Notes: a model not told the origin generated them from the letters alone. A stretch of DNA of 64,000 nt from Nocardia flavorosea NBRC 108225 (GCF_001613385.1 NZ_BDCG01000012.1:124001-188000); one strand, 5' to 3'. Shown: positions 16,791 through 26,477, numbered from the stretch's first letter. Made by a program: numbers and translations.

Positions 16791-17597
16791 ATGACAGAAA
16801 CCGTAGCCTTGAGCCCCGAGCTGGGAGCCGAACTGATCGATACCGGCGATCTGCTGTCCGATGCCACCGTCGCCCGGATCCGGGAGGCGGTCAAGTGGCG
16901 CGGGGTGCTGCTGATTCGCGGTGCCCATCTCGACGACTCGGCTCAGCTCGAACTGAGCCGCAAACTGGGGACCGTGCTGGCGCCCGGCGGCCGGGAGATC
17001 TTCACCGTTTCGCTGGATCCCGCCAAGAATCCCACCGCCGAGTATCTCAAGGGAACCTTCTGCTGGCATATCGACGACACCACGAACCGCATACCCGCGA
17101 AGGCCACCATGCTCACCGCACGGCACGTCGCAATGGTCGGCGGCGGTACCGAATTCGCCAGCACCTACGCCGCCTACGAGAACCTGCCCGAGAGCGAACG
17201 CAAACGTTGCGCGGGCCTGCGGGTGGTGCACAGTCTCGAGGCGGCGCAGCGTGCGGTGCACCCCGACCCCACCGAACAGCAACTCGCGCAGTGGCGCCGG
17301 ATCCCCACCCACGAGAGCGCGCTGGTGTGGCGACGCCGGGACGGCCGGCGGTCGTTGGTCATCGGCGCCACCGCGGACCATATCGTCGGTATGGCGCCGG
17401 ATCGTAGCCGCGAACTCCTCGACGAACTCCTGGAGTGGTCCACCCAGCAGCGTTTCCGCTACACCCACGAATGGTCGGCCGGCGACCTGGTGATCTGGGA
17501 CAACACCGGCATGCTGCATCGGGCCCTGCCCTACGATCCGTCCTCAGAGCGGACCATGCACCGCACGACCCTCGCCGGCGACGAGGCGTGGAACTAG
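16791..17597 (+). CDS. TauD/TfdA-type Fe(II)/2-oxoglutarate dioxygenase
   Basis: Hydroxylates or cleaves a small acid using iron and 2-oxoglutarate; 268 residues. The facial triad is visible: His93 and Asp95 in FCWHIDDTTN, and His243 in DNTGMLHRA; the 2-oxoglutarate-binding arginine is probably in TMHRTTL. The close HxD followed by a distal H and the length fit the TauD/TfdA family. AGGAG lies before the ATG at 16791. Gap of 85 bases after the aldehyde dehydrogenase; the next gene follows after 41 bases. Substrates of the family include taurine, aryloxyacetates and alkyl sulfates, and the present one cannot be chosen. Confidence 0.88.
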   Translation: MTETVALSPELGAELIDTGDLLSDATVARIREAVKWRGVLLIRGAHLDDSAQLELSRKLGTVLAPGGREIFTVSLDPAKNPTAEYLKGTFCWHIDDTTNRIPAKATMLTARHVAMVGGGTEFASTYAAYENLPESERKRCAGLRVVHSLEAAQRAVHPDPTEQQLAQWRRIPTHESALVWRRRDGRRSLVIGATADHIVGMAPDRSRELLDELLEWSTQQRFRYTHEWSAGDLVIWDNTGMLHRALPYDPSSERTMHRTTLAGDEAWN

Positions 17598-17638
17598 GCC
17601 CCGGCCCGGGACCACCCACTACAGGCAGGAAACCATCC

Positions 17639-18013
17639 ATGAACCAGGACACCTACGACAAGGGTCGCCGGATCCGTACCCAGGTGCTCGGCGCGGACTA
17701 CGTCCGCAACGCCGCCGGCGACGATTTCACCCAGCCGCTACAGGACCTCGTCACCGAGTATTGCTGGGGAGCGGTATGGGGGCGCGATGGACTGTCGCCG
17801 AAAACGCGTTCCATGCTCAACCTCGCCATGCTCTCGGTACTCAACCGGCCGCACGAGTTGCGCACCCACGTCCAGGCAGCCCTCAACAACGGCGTGACCC
17901 GCGACGAAATCCGTGAGGTACTGCTGCAGGTCGCCGTGTACGCCGGTGTACCGGCTGCCGTCGACGGTTTCCGGATCGCCCGGGAAGTATTCGCCGAGAC
18001 GGACAACGACTAG
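17639..18013 (+). CDS. Carboxymuconolactone decarboxylase family protein
   Basis: 124 residues, the length of 4-carboxymuconolactone decarboxylase (PcaC) and its relatives. Characteristic stretch: GLSPKTRSMLNLAMLSVLNRPHELRTH, read in two parts around LNLAML, then VTRDEIREVLLQVAVYAGVPAA. It lacks the CxxC of the AhpD peroxidase branch, so decarboxylase or isomerase-type chemistry on a ring or lactone intermediate is more likely; this is inference. ATG 17639 is preceded by AGGA. Its TAG overlaps the GTG of the next gene by one base. Confidence 0.87.
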   Translation: MNQDTYDKGRRIRTQVLGADYVRNAAGDDFTQPLQDLVTEYCWGAVWGRDGLSPKTRSMLNLAMLSVLNRPHELRTHVQAALNNGVTRDEIREVLLQVAVYAGVPAAVDGFRIAREVFAETDND

Positions 18014-18924
18014 TGGGCACCGTGGACATCGGCTTGATCGGTTTGGGCAATATGGGGTTCCCGATGGCCGCCCGGCTGCGGGAAACCGGTCACCGGCTCG
18101 TAGTGTTCGACGCCCGCGCCGAGTCGATCGACCGCGCGGTCGCGCTCGGCGCCGCCGCCGCGACCTCCCCCGCGGACGTGGCCGACCGCGCCGAGACGGT
18201 GCTGACCAGCCTGCCGACACCACAGGCAGCCCTCGAAGTCGCCACCGGCGGCGAGGGCATCATCCACGGTTCCCGGGTCCGCCGGGTCGTCGAACTCTCC
18301 ACCATCGGCCCGCACACCGCCCGGCAGCTGTCGACACTGCTGGCCGATCGCGGTATCGCCATGCTCGACTGTCCCGTGAGCGGCGGTGTCGCGGGGGCTC
18401 GTCACGGCACCCTTGCCCTCATGGCGTCCGGGCCGGCGGACGAATATGCCGCCGCCACGCCACTTCTCGAGACGCTGGGCCGGCCGTATCTCGTGGCCAC
18501 CGAGCCCGGTGCCGGCCAGACGATGAAGTTGATCAACAATCTGATGGCCGCCGCCACCCTGGCCGTCACAGCCGAAGTGATGGTCATGGGCGTGAAGGCC
18601 GGCCTGGACCCCAGCGTCATGATCGATGTACTCAACGCCGGTTCGGGCGCGACCCATGCCAGCCGCGACAAGTTCCCGCGCTCGGTCCTGCCCCGCACCT
18701 TCGACTTCGGCTTCGCCACGGGACTGATGACCAAAGACGTCCGGCTCTACCTGGAGGAGGCCGCGAAGCTCGGCACTCCGACCGAACTCGCCGAAACGGT
18801 CGCCCGGAGCTGGGAGGCGACCACCGAGTCCGAAGGCCCGGACTCCGACTTCACCAGCATCGTGAAACCGTTCGAGGCGTCCGCCGGTGTGATCGTCGAC
18901 GGAAGGCACGACCGCCACGCCTAG
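18013..18924 (+). CDS. Beta-hydroxyacid dehydrogenase (3-hydroxyisobutyrate dehydrogenase family)
   Basis: NAD(P)-dependent oxidation of a beta-hydroxy acid, or the reverse reduction of a semialdehyde; 303 residues. GLIGLGNMGFPMA (7-19) is the dinucleotide-binding signature, DCPVSGGVAGARHGTL (119-134) the substrate loop and GAGQTMKLINN holds the catalytic Lys172. Start GTG 18013 by overlap with the upstream stop. Last gene of the site B operon. Together with the aldehyde dehydrogenase and dioxygenase it suggests breakdown of a hydroxylated acid, but no known complete pathway matches the gene set. Confidence 0.9.
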   Translation: MGTVDIGLIGLGNMGFPMAARLRETGHRLVVFDARAESIDRAVALGAAAATSPADVADRAETVLTSLPTPQAALEVATGGEGIIHGSRVRRVVELSTIGPHTARQLSTLLADRGIAMLDCPVSGGVAGARHGTLALMASGPADEYAAATPLLETLGRPYLVATEPGAGQTMKLINNLMAAATLAVTAEVMVMGVKAGLDPSVMIDVLNAGSGATHASRDKFPRSVLPRTFDFGFATGLMTKDVRLYLEEAAKLGTPTELAETVARSWEATTESEGPDSDFTSIVKPFEASAGVIVDGRHDRHA

Positions 18925-19334
18925 CTCGTTCCGGCACTACCTCGGCCGAACAGGCGCGTAAGCGGCTACGACTGATCCGGCACACCGTCACCTGCAATCG
19001 TGATGCGTGCACGACCCGGCGGCGGACCCCGGCCGCACCGATCCGGACGCGAATCGGTTCGGCCGGAGTCCGGTGCGATAGCGTCGGTCTCACTCCGCGA
19101 ATTCTCGGCGGACAGCTCTCCGCAGCCGGTCGAGGCCGCGCCGGACTGCGGCGGGAACTCCTCGCGGATCGCTATGGCGGGCCGACGTTTCCTGCACCCT
19201 CGGCACAGAGTTCACTACCGCCATAAGCACCGGCGAGCCGGATATCTCCGCGCCGAAGCCGGGCCCGGTGTTTCGGCTGTGGGCGATATCCGCTCTGCTG
19301 CGTTATCGGTGACAACGCAGCAGAGAATTCGGCC
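18925..19334. other. Convergent intergenic region
   Basis: 410 bases between two converging operons. Several frames stay open by GC bias alone, and I see no credible coding sequence. The only clear structure is the hairpin at 19294-19324. Confidence 0.6.
19294..19324. terminator. 11-bp perfect hairpin after ABC operon
   Basis: TCTGCTGCGTT and AACGCAGCAGA separated by nine bases, eleven bases beyond the stop of the last transporter gene. A likely terminator serving both converging operons; no T tract. Confidence 0.75.
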
Positions 19335-20318
19335 TCAGGCTTCGCTCAGCGGGAAATGGCAGGCGGCGTACTGCCCCGGCCGGACCTCCCGGACCTCGGG
19401 TTCCTCCTCTGTACATCGCTGCTGAGCGTACGGGCAGCGGGTCCGGAAACGGCAGCCTCGTGGCGGCGCGAGTGGTGAGGGAATATCGCCGGCCAGTGCC
19501 GGACCCGCGAAGCCCTCCTCGGGGTCGGCGAGCGGTACCGAATCGAGTAACGCCCTCGTGTAGGGATGTGCCGGGTGGTCGTACACCTCGACGGCATCGC
19601 CGAATTCGCACACCTTGCCGAGGTACATGACCATGACGTTATCGCTGATCGTGCGCACGACACCGAGGTCGTGACTGATGAACACCACGGTCAGGTCGTA
19701 TTCGGCCTTGAGCTCGGAAATGAGATTGAGGATCTGCGCCTGCACCGAGACATCCAGCGCGGATACCGGTTCGTCGCAGATCAGCAGCCGGGGACCGACC
19801 GCCAGTGCCCGCGCGATCGCGACACGCTGGGCCTGACCGCCGGACAGCTGCCGAGGTAACGAGCCGGCGAGCCGCTCGTCTATCCCGACCTTCGCCAGTA
19901 CTTCCTCCGACATCGACTCGCGTTCGGCCGTGGGGTTTCCGGCCACGGCCAAGCCCTCGACCACGATTTCGCGGACCGGCCGGCGCGGATTCAGTGAGGC
20001 CACCGGATCCTGAAAGATCATCTGCATTTCTCGCCGCAGAGTACGCATGCGGCGGCCGTCGGCCTCGTCGATCTGCTCTCCGGCGAAGGCGATCCGGCCG
20101 GAGGTCAGCTTGTCGAGGCGGAGTACGGCGCGGCCGGTCGTGGATTTCCCGCACCCCGATTCCCCGACGATTCCGAGGGTTTCGCCGGGTAGGACGTCGA
20201 AGCTGACCGAGGACACCGCCTGAACGGTCCCGCCGTCGGTGTCGTATTCGACCACCAGATCGCGCACACTGAGCAGCGCCGCCTCGTCACGCAGATGCGC
20301 GGTTCCGCTACCTGCCAT
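19335..20318 (-). CDS. Oligopeptide-type ABC importer, ATPase (OppF-like)
   Basis: One of two ATP-hydrolysing subunits that drive import; 327 residues. Walker A GESGCGKST (about 53-61), Q-loop FQDPVASLNPR, ABC signature QLSGGQAQRVAIARAL and Walker B LLICDEPVSALD are all intact, and the C-terminal oligopeptide/dipeptide domain carries the cysteine pattern CRFRTRCPYAQQRC typical of the [4Fe-4S]-binding Opp/Dpp ATPases. The ATG at 20318 overlaps the end of the OppD-like gene by 11 bases and has GGTGGTGAT before it. Last gene of the six-gene operon. Confidence 0.93.
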   Translation of the reverse strand: MAGSGTAHLRDEAALLSVRDLVVEYDTDGGTVQAVSSVSFDVLPGETLGIVGESGCGKSTTGRAVLRLDKLTSGRIAFAGEQIDEADGRRMRTLRREMQMIFQDPVASLNPRRPVREIVVEGLAVAGNPTAERESMSEEVLAKVGIDERLAGSLPRQLSGGQAQRVAIARALAVGPRLLICDEPVSALDVSVQAQILNLISELKAEYDLTVVFISHDLGVVRTISDNVMVMYLGKVCEFGDAVEVYDHPAHPYTRALLDSVPLADPEEGFAGPALAGDIPSPLAPPRGCRFRTRCPYAQQRCTEEEPEVREVRPGQYAACHFPLSEA

Positions 20319-21330
20319 GGGTATCACCACCGGATTCTGAATGGGCTGTTGCAGGTTCGAGAGCGGGATGCGCACACGCCACCAGGTGGTCCGCGGCGAT
20401 TTCGGTCAACGCGGGACCGGGGTCATCGCGGCACCCATCGGTGACATGACCGCACCGCGGTGCGAACCGGCAGCCGGGCGGTGGTGCCGCCGGATCCGGT
20501 AGGCCGCCCTCGATCAGCTGCAGTGGCGCGTACCGCTGGTGCTCGATGGTGGGAGTGGCGCCCATCAGGGCCCGGGTGTATCGGTGGCGAGGGGCGGTGA
20601 AGACCTGTCGGGTTGCGCCGTATTCGGCCAGCCGTCCGGCGTACATGACCGAGACCCGGTCGGTGCGTCCGGCGACCACCGACAGGTCGTGGCTGATCAG
20701 CATCAGTGACATTCCCCGGTCCCGCTGCACGCGGCGCAGCAGGTCGAGGATCTGCCGCTGGATCGTCACATCCAGTGCGGTGGTCGGTTCGTCGGCGATC
20801 AGCAGATCGGGCTCGCAGGCCAGGGCGATGGCGATCATCACTCGCTGCCGCATACCACCGGACATCTCGTGCGGGTAGTTGCGTAGCCGGCGTTCCGGAT
20901 CCGGGACCCCGACCTCCCGCAGGAGTTCGAGGGCGCGAGTTCGCGCTTCGGAACGCCCGGTGCCCAGATGTTTACGCATGCCCTCGGTGAGCTGGCGCTC
21001 GACGCGCACGACCGGATTCAGCGACCGCCCGGGGTCCTGGAAAACCATGGCGATCTGCTTTCCCCAGATGTCGAGCTTCTCCTTCTTCGACAGCGCGAGG
21101 ATATTCCTGCCCCGGAACATCACCTCCCCGGAGCATCCGGCGCGCGGCGGCAGCAGGCCCATGATCGCCCGGGCCATCACCGACTTTCCGGAGCCCGATT
21201 CACCCACCACGCCCAGCGCCTGGGCGCGGTCCACATCGAAGGACACATCGTCCACGGCTCGTACGACACCGCGTGCTGTACTGATATAGGTATGCAGGTT
21301 GCGCACCTGCAAATTCGGTTGAGCACTCAT
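20308..21330 (-). CDS. Oligopeptide-type ABC importer, ATPase (OppD-like)
   Basis: Partner ATPase, 340 residues. Walker A GESGSGKS (43-50), Q-loop [10 protein letters not shown], signature [16 protein letters not shown] and Walker [13 protein letters not shown]. The C-terminal [14 protein letters not shown] is the usual Opp/Dpp cysteine motif. Twenty-eight bases separate it from the binding-protein gene upstream, and it overlaps the OppF-like gene downstream. The two ATPases form the usual D/F heterodimer on the cytoplasmic face of the OppB/OppC permeases encoded at the head of the operon. Confidence 0.93.
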   Translation of the reverse strand: MSAQPNLQVRNLHTYISTARGVVRAVDDVSFDVDRAQALGVVGESGSGKSVMARAIMGLLPPRAGCSGEVMFRGRNILALSKKEKLDIWGKQIAMVFQDPGRSLNPVVRVERQLTEGMRKHLGTGRSEARTRALELLREVGVPDPERRLRNYPHEMSGGMRQRVMIAIALACEPDLLIADEPTTALDVTIQRQILDLLRRVQRDRGMSLMLISHDLSVVAGRTDRVSVMYAGRLAEYGATRQVFTAPRHRYTRALMGATPTIEHQRYAPLQLIEGGLPDPAAPPPGCRFAPRCGHVTDGCRDDPGPALTEIAADHLVACAHPALEPATAHSESGGDTHGR

Positions 21331-21358
21331 AGTTCCAGCTCTCCTCGGGCCCGGCCCG

Positions 21359-22930
21359 CTATTCGACGATCCACAGCTCCTCCGGCCGGACCGAGCCGGC
21401 GCCGTACATGGTGAGGCCGCCGACGTTCTTCCCGGTGGCGGCGCCCGCGACAGTGCGGGTGTAGAAGACGGCGGGCATCAGCTCGATCAACCGTTCCTGA
21501 ACCGTCCGGTAGGCCGCCGTGCGCTGCTCCACATCCGTCGACGTCCGGCCGGTGTCGAGTGCCGTGTTCAGGGCCTCGTCGTCGATGCCGGCGGTGTTGC
21601 GGATCGAGTCCCCGTGGAAGGCTGTCCCCAGTCGCGGTTCGGGATCAGCGAAGAACGCGCCGCCGGTCATCACGTCGAAATCGTGCGTATAACGCAGTTT
21701 TATCAGGTCGATGATATCGATGACCCGCACTTCGACGTCGACATTGTCGAACGCACTGAGTTGAGCCTGGACACTTTCCGCCAGCAGCCGGTTCTCCGTC
21801 TGCGCGGTGGTGGTGTAAGTGAACTTCACGGGCTTGCCCTCGGCCGCCAGCTCGTCGAACAACCGTTGCGCCGTCGCCGGATCGTGCGTGTGCAGAGGCA
21901 GATCCGGCGCATAGTACGGGGAGGATTCGCGGAACAGGGTGGTCGGGAGCTCCCCACTTCCGTTGTAGATGGTCAGGTTGAGCGCGTTCACATCGAGGGC
22001 GGCCGCGACGGCCCGGCGGGCCCGGACATCGTCGAACGGCGCGCGCCGCATGTTCAGCGACACGTGCTGGCCGCCGTGCAGCGGCGATACGGCGGTGGGG
22101 AAGCTTTGATTCTCCAGCTTTTCGATACTTCCCCAGTTGGAGCTGATGATCACGTCCGAACCACCGCTGATCAGCGTGTTGTAGCCCTGCACGGAGTCGC
22201 CGGAGGTGCGCAGATCGATCCGGTCCAGATACGGTTTCGGCGCATCCCAATAGCCCGGGTTCTTGACCAGCTCGATCACATCCTGGCGGGCCCACCGCTG
22301 CAGGGTGAACGGGCCCGCACCCACCGGATTGCTGTCAAAGGCCGCGCGCCCGGCCTGCAGCGCCTGCGGTGCGGCGATCCAGTTCATCGAACTTTCCACG
22401 ATGGTGTAGGCGAAATGCGGTACTGGGTGCCGCATCGTCACCCGCAGCGTGGTCGGGTTCACGACCTCGGTCGCCGCGATCACCGCCGCATCCTCGATAT
22501 AGGACGACCCGTTTTCCGGGTCGGCGAAACGATCCCAGTTGTACTTCACGGCGGCCGCGTCCAGCGGGGTCCCGTCGGAGAACCGCAGATCCGGACGCAA
22601 TGTCAAATCGAACGTGGTGCCCCCGTCTCGTGTGGCGAAGCCGGTCGCCATGGTGTATTCGATCTCTCCGCTGTCCGGGTTGTTGACCATCAACGTCCCG
22701 TACAGGGCATTGCCCAGCAGTGCGTTGATCACCCACTGGTTGCCCATGGCCACCGGGTCGAGGGTGCGCGGTTCACTGATCTGGAGGATCTGGGCAGTAC
22801 CGCCGGCCACCGGGTCGCCACCGGGGCCCGTACCGGTACCTGTCCCTGCTCCGGTTCCGCCGCAGGCGGCCAGGACGAGAGCGGTGCAGCACACAGCGAT
22901 CGAACGAAAGAGCGATGCTCGGAACATCAT
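21359..22930 (-). CDS. Substrate-binding lipoprotein of ABC importer, copy 1
   Basis: Extracellular SBP_bac_5 family receptor anchored by a lipid, 523 residues. A lipobox is clear: a hydrophobic signal then VLAACGG, lipidated Cys at about residue 22, followed by a Gly/Thr-rich linker. Family landmarks are ISEPRTLDPV, LRPDLRFSDGTPLDAAAVKYNW and NPVGAGPFTLQRW. ATG 22930 follows GAGAGGAACA. It is a tandem paralogue of the next gene upstream (22992-24545), with roughly half the residues alike along the full length. This family takes up peptides, opines, nickel or glycosides; the ligand is unknown. Confidence 0.93.
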   Translation of the reverse strand: MMFRASLFRSIAVCCTALVLAACGGTGAGTGTGTGPGGDPVAGGTAQILQISEPRTLDPVAMGNQWVINALLGNALYGTLMVNNPDSGEIEYTMATGFATRDGGTTFDLTLRPDLRFSDGTPLDAAAVKYNWDRFADPENGSSYIEDAAVIAATEVVNPTTLRVTMRHPVPHFAYTIVESSMNWIAAPQALQAGRAAFDSNPVGAGPFTLQRWARQDVIELVKNPGYWDAPKPYLDRIDLRTSGDSVQGYNTLISGGSDVIISSNWGSIEKLENQSFPTAVSPLHGGQHVSLNMRRAPFDDVRARRAVAAALDVNALNLTIYNGSGELPTTLFRESSPYYAPDLPLHTHDPATAQRLFDELAAEGKPVKFTYTTTAQTENRLLAESVQAQLSAFDNVDVEVRVIDIIDLIKLRYTHDFDVMTGGAFFADPEPRLGTAFHGDSIRNTAGIDDEALNTALDTGRTSTDVEQRTAAYRTVQERLIELMPAVFYTRTVAGAATGKNVGGLTMYGAGSVRPEELWIVE

Positions 22931-22991
22931 TGTTCCTCTCGGAGGAGAATCGAGGAGTGAATCGGTCACGGTCTGGATGGATTTGCGGCTG

Positions 22992-24545
22992 TCAGTTCTC
23001 GATCCAGAGTTCCTCCGGTAGCAGAGATCCGTAGCCGTACTGCGCGACACCGCCGACGTTTCTGCGGGCGACGACGCTGGGTTCGTTGCGGACTTGGAAG
23101 ATCACCGGAACCAGCGCATTCAGTCGTTGCTGCACCCGGCGGTATGCGTCGGTGCGCTGTTCGATCGTCTTCCCGGTCCGGCCGTCCTCGAGTGCCCGGC
23201 TCAACTCCGCATCGGCTATCCTGGACAAGTTGCGCTGGGAGTTCCGGTGGAATACCGACCACAACGCCGGTTCCGGATCGGTGAAGTTCGCTGAGCTCGT
23301 CGTCATATCGAAGTCGTTTGTCCGGCGCAGTTCCATCACCGCAGTGATATCCGCGATCTCTACCGCGACTTCTATATTGTCGAACGCGCTGAGTTGGGCC
23401 TGCACGTTCTCCGCGAGTGCCCTGATCTCCGCGGTGGGGCCACTGGTGAAGGTGAACGAGACCGGCTTCCCCTCGGCCGCCAGCTCATCGAAGAGTCGTT
23501 GCGCAGTCTCCCGATCCGGCCGTGGGAGCGGCAGATCCGTGTAGAACGGCGAAGTCTCGCCGAACAGGGTCGCCGGGACCTGGCTTGTACCACGGTAGAT
23601 GGCGAGGTCGATGGCCTCGAGGTCGATGGCCGCGGCGACCGCTCGACGTGCACGCACATCGTCGAAAGGTGGCCTGCGCGTGTTCATGGTCAGGGTCTGA
23701 CCGCCGTGCAACGCCACTGTGGCGGTGGGGAATCCGGCCGCGTCCACCTCGGAGAGGCTGGCCGGGTTGGTTTCGATCACCAGATCGGCGCCATCGCTGA
23801 TCAAGGTATTGATCCGCTGTGTGGTATCGGCGCTGGTACGTAAGGTGATCGCGTCGAGGTGCGGTTTGGGCGCGTCCCAGTACCCGGGATTCTTCACGAG
23901 TTCGATGACATCTCCGCGTCCCCAGTGCTTCAGCGTGAACGGGCCGGCCCCGGCCGGATGACTGTCGAACTGTTGTCTGCCTGCGGCGAGCGCGGCGGGT
24001 GAAGCGATCCAATTCAGGGAGGTGCCGTAGATCGCTTCGGCGAAGTTCGGCACCGGCTCGGTCATCGTGATGGCCAGCCGGGTGGCATCGACAGCCTCGG
24101 TCGAGGCCATCATCGCTGCTTCGTGCAGGTAGGCCGATCCGTTGGCCGGGTCTTTGATGCGGTCCCAGTTGTCTTTCACGGCCGCCGCATTCAGCGGACT
24201 ACCGTCGGAGAACCGCAGATCCGGTCGCAACCTCAATTCGAACGTGGCACCCCCGTCATGGGTGGTGAGACTCTGCGCCATGGTGAATTCGAGTTCGCCG
24301 GTCTCCGGATCGTTGATCAGCAACGTTCCGAACAAGGCATTGCCGAGCACGGCATTGAGCACCCATTGGTTACCCAGCGTGGCCGGATCGAGGCTGCGCG
24401 GCTCCGTGATCTGGACGATGCGGGCGGTGCCGCCGGGTACCGGAACGGTGCCGGCCGGCCTTTCGCTACTCGTCGCACCGCATGCTGTCAGCAGCGATAC
24501 CGGGATCAGCAGGGCGGTGACGAGCAGACAACAGCGTCGGATCAT
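22992..24545 (-). CDS. Substrate-binding lipoprotein of ABC importer, copy 2
   Basis: 517 residues, the same family as copy 1. Lipobox SLLTACGA with the lipidated Cys at about residue 22, then ITEPRSLDPATLGNQWVLNA, LRPDLRFSDGSPLNAAAVKDNW and HPAGAGPFTLKHW. Its C-terminus, YGYGSLLPEELWIEN, matches YGAGSVRPEELWIVE of copy 1. Two receptors on one permease usually widen the range of ligands. It lies between the permease OppC-like gene (53-base gap) and copy 1 (61-base gap). Confidence 0.93.
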   Translation of the reverse strand: MIRRCCLLVTALLIPVSLLTACGATSSERPAGTVPVPGGTARIVQITEPRSLDPATLGNQWVLNAVLGNALFGTLLINDPETGELEFTMAQSLTTHDGGATFELRLRPDLRFSDGSPLNAAAVKDNWDRIKDPANGSAYLHEAAMMASTEAVDATRLAITMTEPVPNFAEAIYGTSLNWIASPAALAAGRQQFDSHPAGAGPFTLKHWGRGDVIELVKNPGYWDAPKPHLDAITLRTSADTTQRINTLISDGADLVIETNPASLSEVDAAGFPTATVALHGGQTLTMNTRRPPFDDVRARRAVAAAIDLEAIDLAIYRGTSQVPATLFGETSPFYTDLPLPRPDRETAQRLFDELAAEGKPVSFTFTSGPTAEIRALAENVQAQLSAFDNIEVAVEIADITAVMELRRTNDFDMTTSSANFTDPEPALWSVFHRNSQRNLSRIADAELSRALEDGRTGKTIEQRTDAYRRVQQRLNALVPVIFQVRNEPSVVARRNVGGVAQYGYGSLLPEELWIEN

Positions 24546-24598
24546 CGTTCGGTACCTCGGCGTAGCAGGGGATTACAGTTCGGGAGGCAAACGGTGCG

Positions 24599-25492
24599 TC
24601 AGTCGCGCATCGTGCGGTCGAATCGGCCGCGTAGATGGTCACCGGCCTGGTTCAACGCGAAGACGGTGCAGAAGATGACTGCGGCGGGCACGAAAACCAG
24701 ATGCGGTGCGGTGGCAAGGCTGTCCTTGCCGTCGGAGATCATGCCTCCCCAGCTCGGTGTCGGGGGTGGGATGCCGAGCCCGAGAAAGCTCAGCGATCCT
24801 TCTGCAACGATGAGCGCCGCCATGACGATCGGGAGATACGCCAGCAACGGTGGCAGCACATTCGGCAGGATTTCCCGGCCCAGGATCCGGCCGTGCCCGG
24901 CACCCATGTTCCGGGCGGCGAGCACGAACTCCCGAGCCGTCCACGTCAGCGTGTTCGCGCGGGCGAGCCTGAGGAACGAGGGGATGATGATCAGCGAAAG
25001 TCCGGCCATCAGGGTGCCCAGCCCCGGAGCGAAGACCGCGGTCAGCGCCATCAGCAGGATCAGCGGCGGGAACGCCAGCATCGTATCGCTGAGCAACCGG
25101 ATCCCCGCATCCGTCCGTTTCTGGAAATAGCCGCCCAGCATCCCGATACTCGACCCGAGCGCCGACCCGATGAGAGTCGCGACCGTACCGATCAGCAGCG
25201 ACACCTGGGCGCCGTACACGCACCGGGACAACATCGACCGCCCCAGATTGTCGGTACCGGCCAGGAGATCGAGCGATCCCAGTTGCGGAGGTTGCCGCGG
25301 TGGGCCGACCGGGATCGAATACGACGCCAGGGGCAGCAGGTCGGCGAAGATCGCCGCCGCGATCATCATGAACAACCAGGCGTAGGACAGGTACACCAGT
25401 ATCGAGCGAGGTGTGCGCACCCGCGGGACTTCCGGTTTCTCCGGCCCCTCGATCCGCTGCTTGTGTTCGATCCGGACTTCGGCTCGGGTCAT
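24599..25492 (-). CDS. ABC importer permease (OppC-like)
   Basis: Inner-membrane channel subunit, 297 residues. A first transmembrane helix near residues 32-52 (VYLSYAWLFMMIAAAIFADLL) is followed by the OppC/DppC pattern with TDNLGRSMLSRCVYGAQVSL and the EAA loop AARNMGAGHGRILGREILPN, which contacts the ATPases; about six membrane spans in all. The ATG at 25492 overlaps the OppB-like stop (ATGA), giving coupled translation. Confidence 0.92.
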   Translation of the reverse strand: MTRAEVRIEHKQRIEGPEKPEVPRVRTPRSILVYLSYAWLFMMIAAAIFADLLPLASYSIPVGPPRQPPQLGSLDLLAGTDNLGRSMLSRCVYGAQVSLLIGTVATLIGSALGSSIGMLGGYFQKRTDAGIRLLSDTMLAFPPLILLMALTAVFAPGLGTLMAGLSLIIIPSFLRLARANTLTWTAREFVLAARNMGAGHGRILGREILPNVLPPLLAYLPIVMAALIVAEGSLSFLGLGIPPPTPSWGGMISDGKDSLATAPHLVFVPAAVIFCTVFALNQAGDHLRGRFDRTMRD

Positions 25493-26439
25493 ACCGTGGC
25501 CACCTTCCTGACCCGCGGGTCGATCAGCTCGTAGCTCGAGTCGACCAGGATGTTGATGACGACATAGACGACCGCCATGAATGCCACGATGCCCTGCACC
25601 ATGATCAGGTCCCGGGAGACGATCGAGGAGGCGAGCAACTGGCCGAGTCCGGGTAGCGAGAACAGCGTTTCGACGATCACCGTCCCGCCGATCAAACGCC
25701 CGAGATTGATACCCGCCAAAGTGATCAGCGAGAACGACGACGGACGCAGCGCGTGCCGGAACATCACATACCACTCGTTCATCCCTTTGGCGCGGGCCGC
25801 CCCGATGAAATCCTCACGCAGAGTGGTCATCAGGTCTGTGCGCAGCAGCCGGTGGAATGCGGCGATCTCCATCAACGACATCGCAATGGCCGGCAGCAGG
25901 GCGGACTGCAGGTTCAGCCCGATCCCGTCACCGATACGGTTCCACCCGGCCACCGGGGCCCAGCCCAGCTCCACGGCGAAGAAGTAGATGAGGACCGGGC
26001 CGGCGACGAACGCGGGCACCGAGAGGAAGACGGAGGAGAGCGCGGCGGTCCCCCGGTCGACCGGGCTTCCCGGCCGCATCACCGATATCACGGCGAGGAA
26101 GACCGCGCTGACCAGTGCGATGACCAGTGACATCGCGGCCAGCTGGAACGTCACCGGCAACCGCTCCGTAATCGCCGTTGTGACCGATTGTCCGGTGAGC
26201 GGTGAGGTGCCCAGATCACCCTGGGCGGCATTGGCGATCCAGTTGAGGTATTGCATCCACAGTGGCTCATCGAGGCCGAGTTTGCTGTTCAGCGCCGCAA
26301 CGGCTTCCGGTGTGGCGGCGTCACCGAGGATGGCCTCCGCGACCGATCCCGGCGCGAAACTCAGCAGCACCACGACTGCCAGGGTGACCAGGAGGACCAC
26401 CAGCAGACCTCTGCCCAGTCGCCTCACGATGGAAAACAT
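25489..26439 (-). CDS. ABC importer permease (OppB-like)
   Basis: Second channel subunit, 316 residues, first gene of the operon. Six membrane spans, beginning with RLGRGLLVVLLVTLAVVVLL near the N-terminus; the EAA loop is GAARAKGMNEWYVMFRHALRP and the C-terminal part has ETLFSLPGLGQLL, typical of OppB/DppB. I place the start at ATG 26439, six bases after AAGGTGG; ATG 26442 directly before it is an alternative. Its 5' leader of about 150 bases contains a ten-base-pair hairpin and two copies of the AGAAT-N3-ATTCT operator. Confidence 0.92.
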   Translation of the reverse strand: MFSIVRRLGRGLLVVLLVTLAVVVLLSFAPGSVAEAILGDAATPEAVAALNSKLGLDEPLWMQYLNWIANAAQGDLGTSPLTGQSVTTAITERLPVTFQLAAMSLVIALVSAVFLAVISVMRPGSPVDRGTAALSSVFLSVPAFVAGPVLIYFFAVELGWAPVAGWNRIGDGIGLNLQSALLPAIAMSLMEIAAFHRLLRTDLMTTLREDFIGAARAKGMNEWYVMFRHALRPSSFSLITLAGINLGRLIGGTVIVETLFSLPGLGQLLASSIVSRDLIMVQGIVAFMAVVYVVINILVDSSYELIDPRVRKVATV

Positions 26440-26477
26440 CATCCACCTTCGCCTTTCCGGAGCGCGCGACCGTTCGG

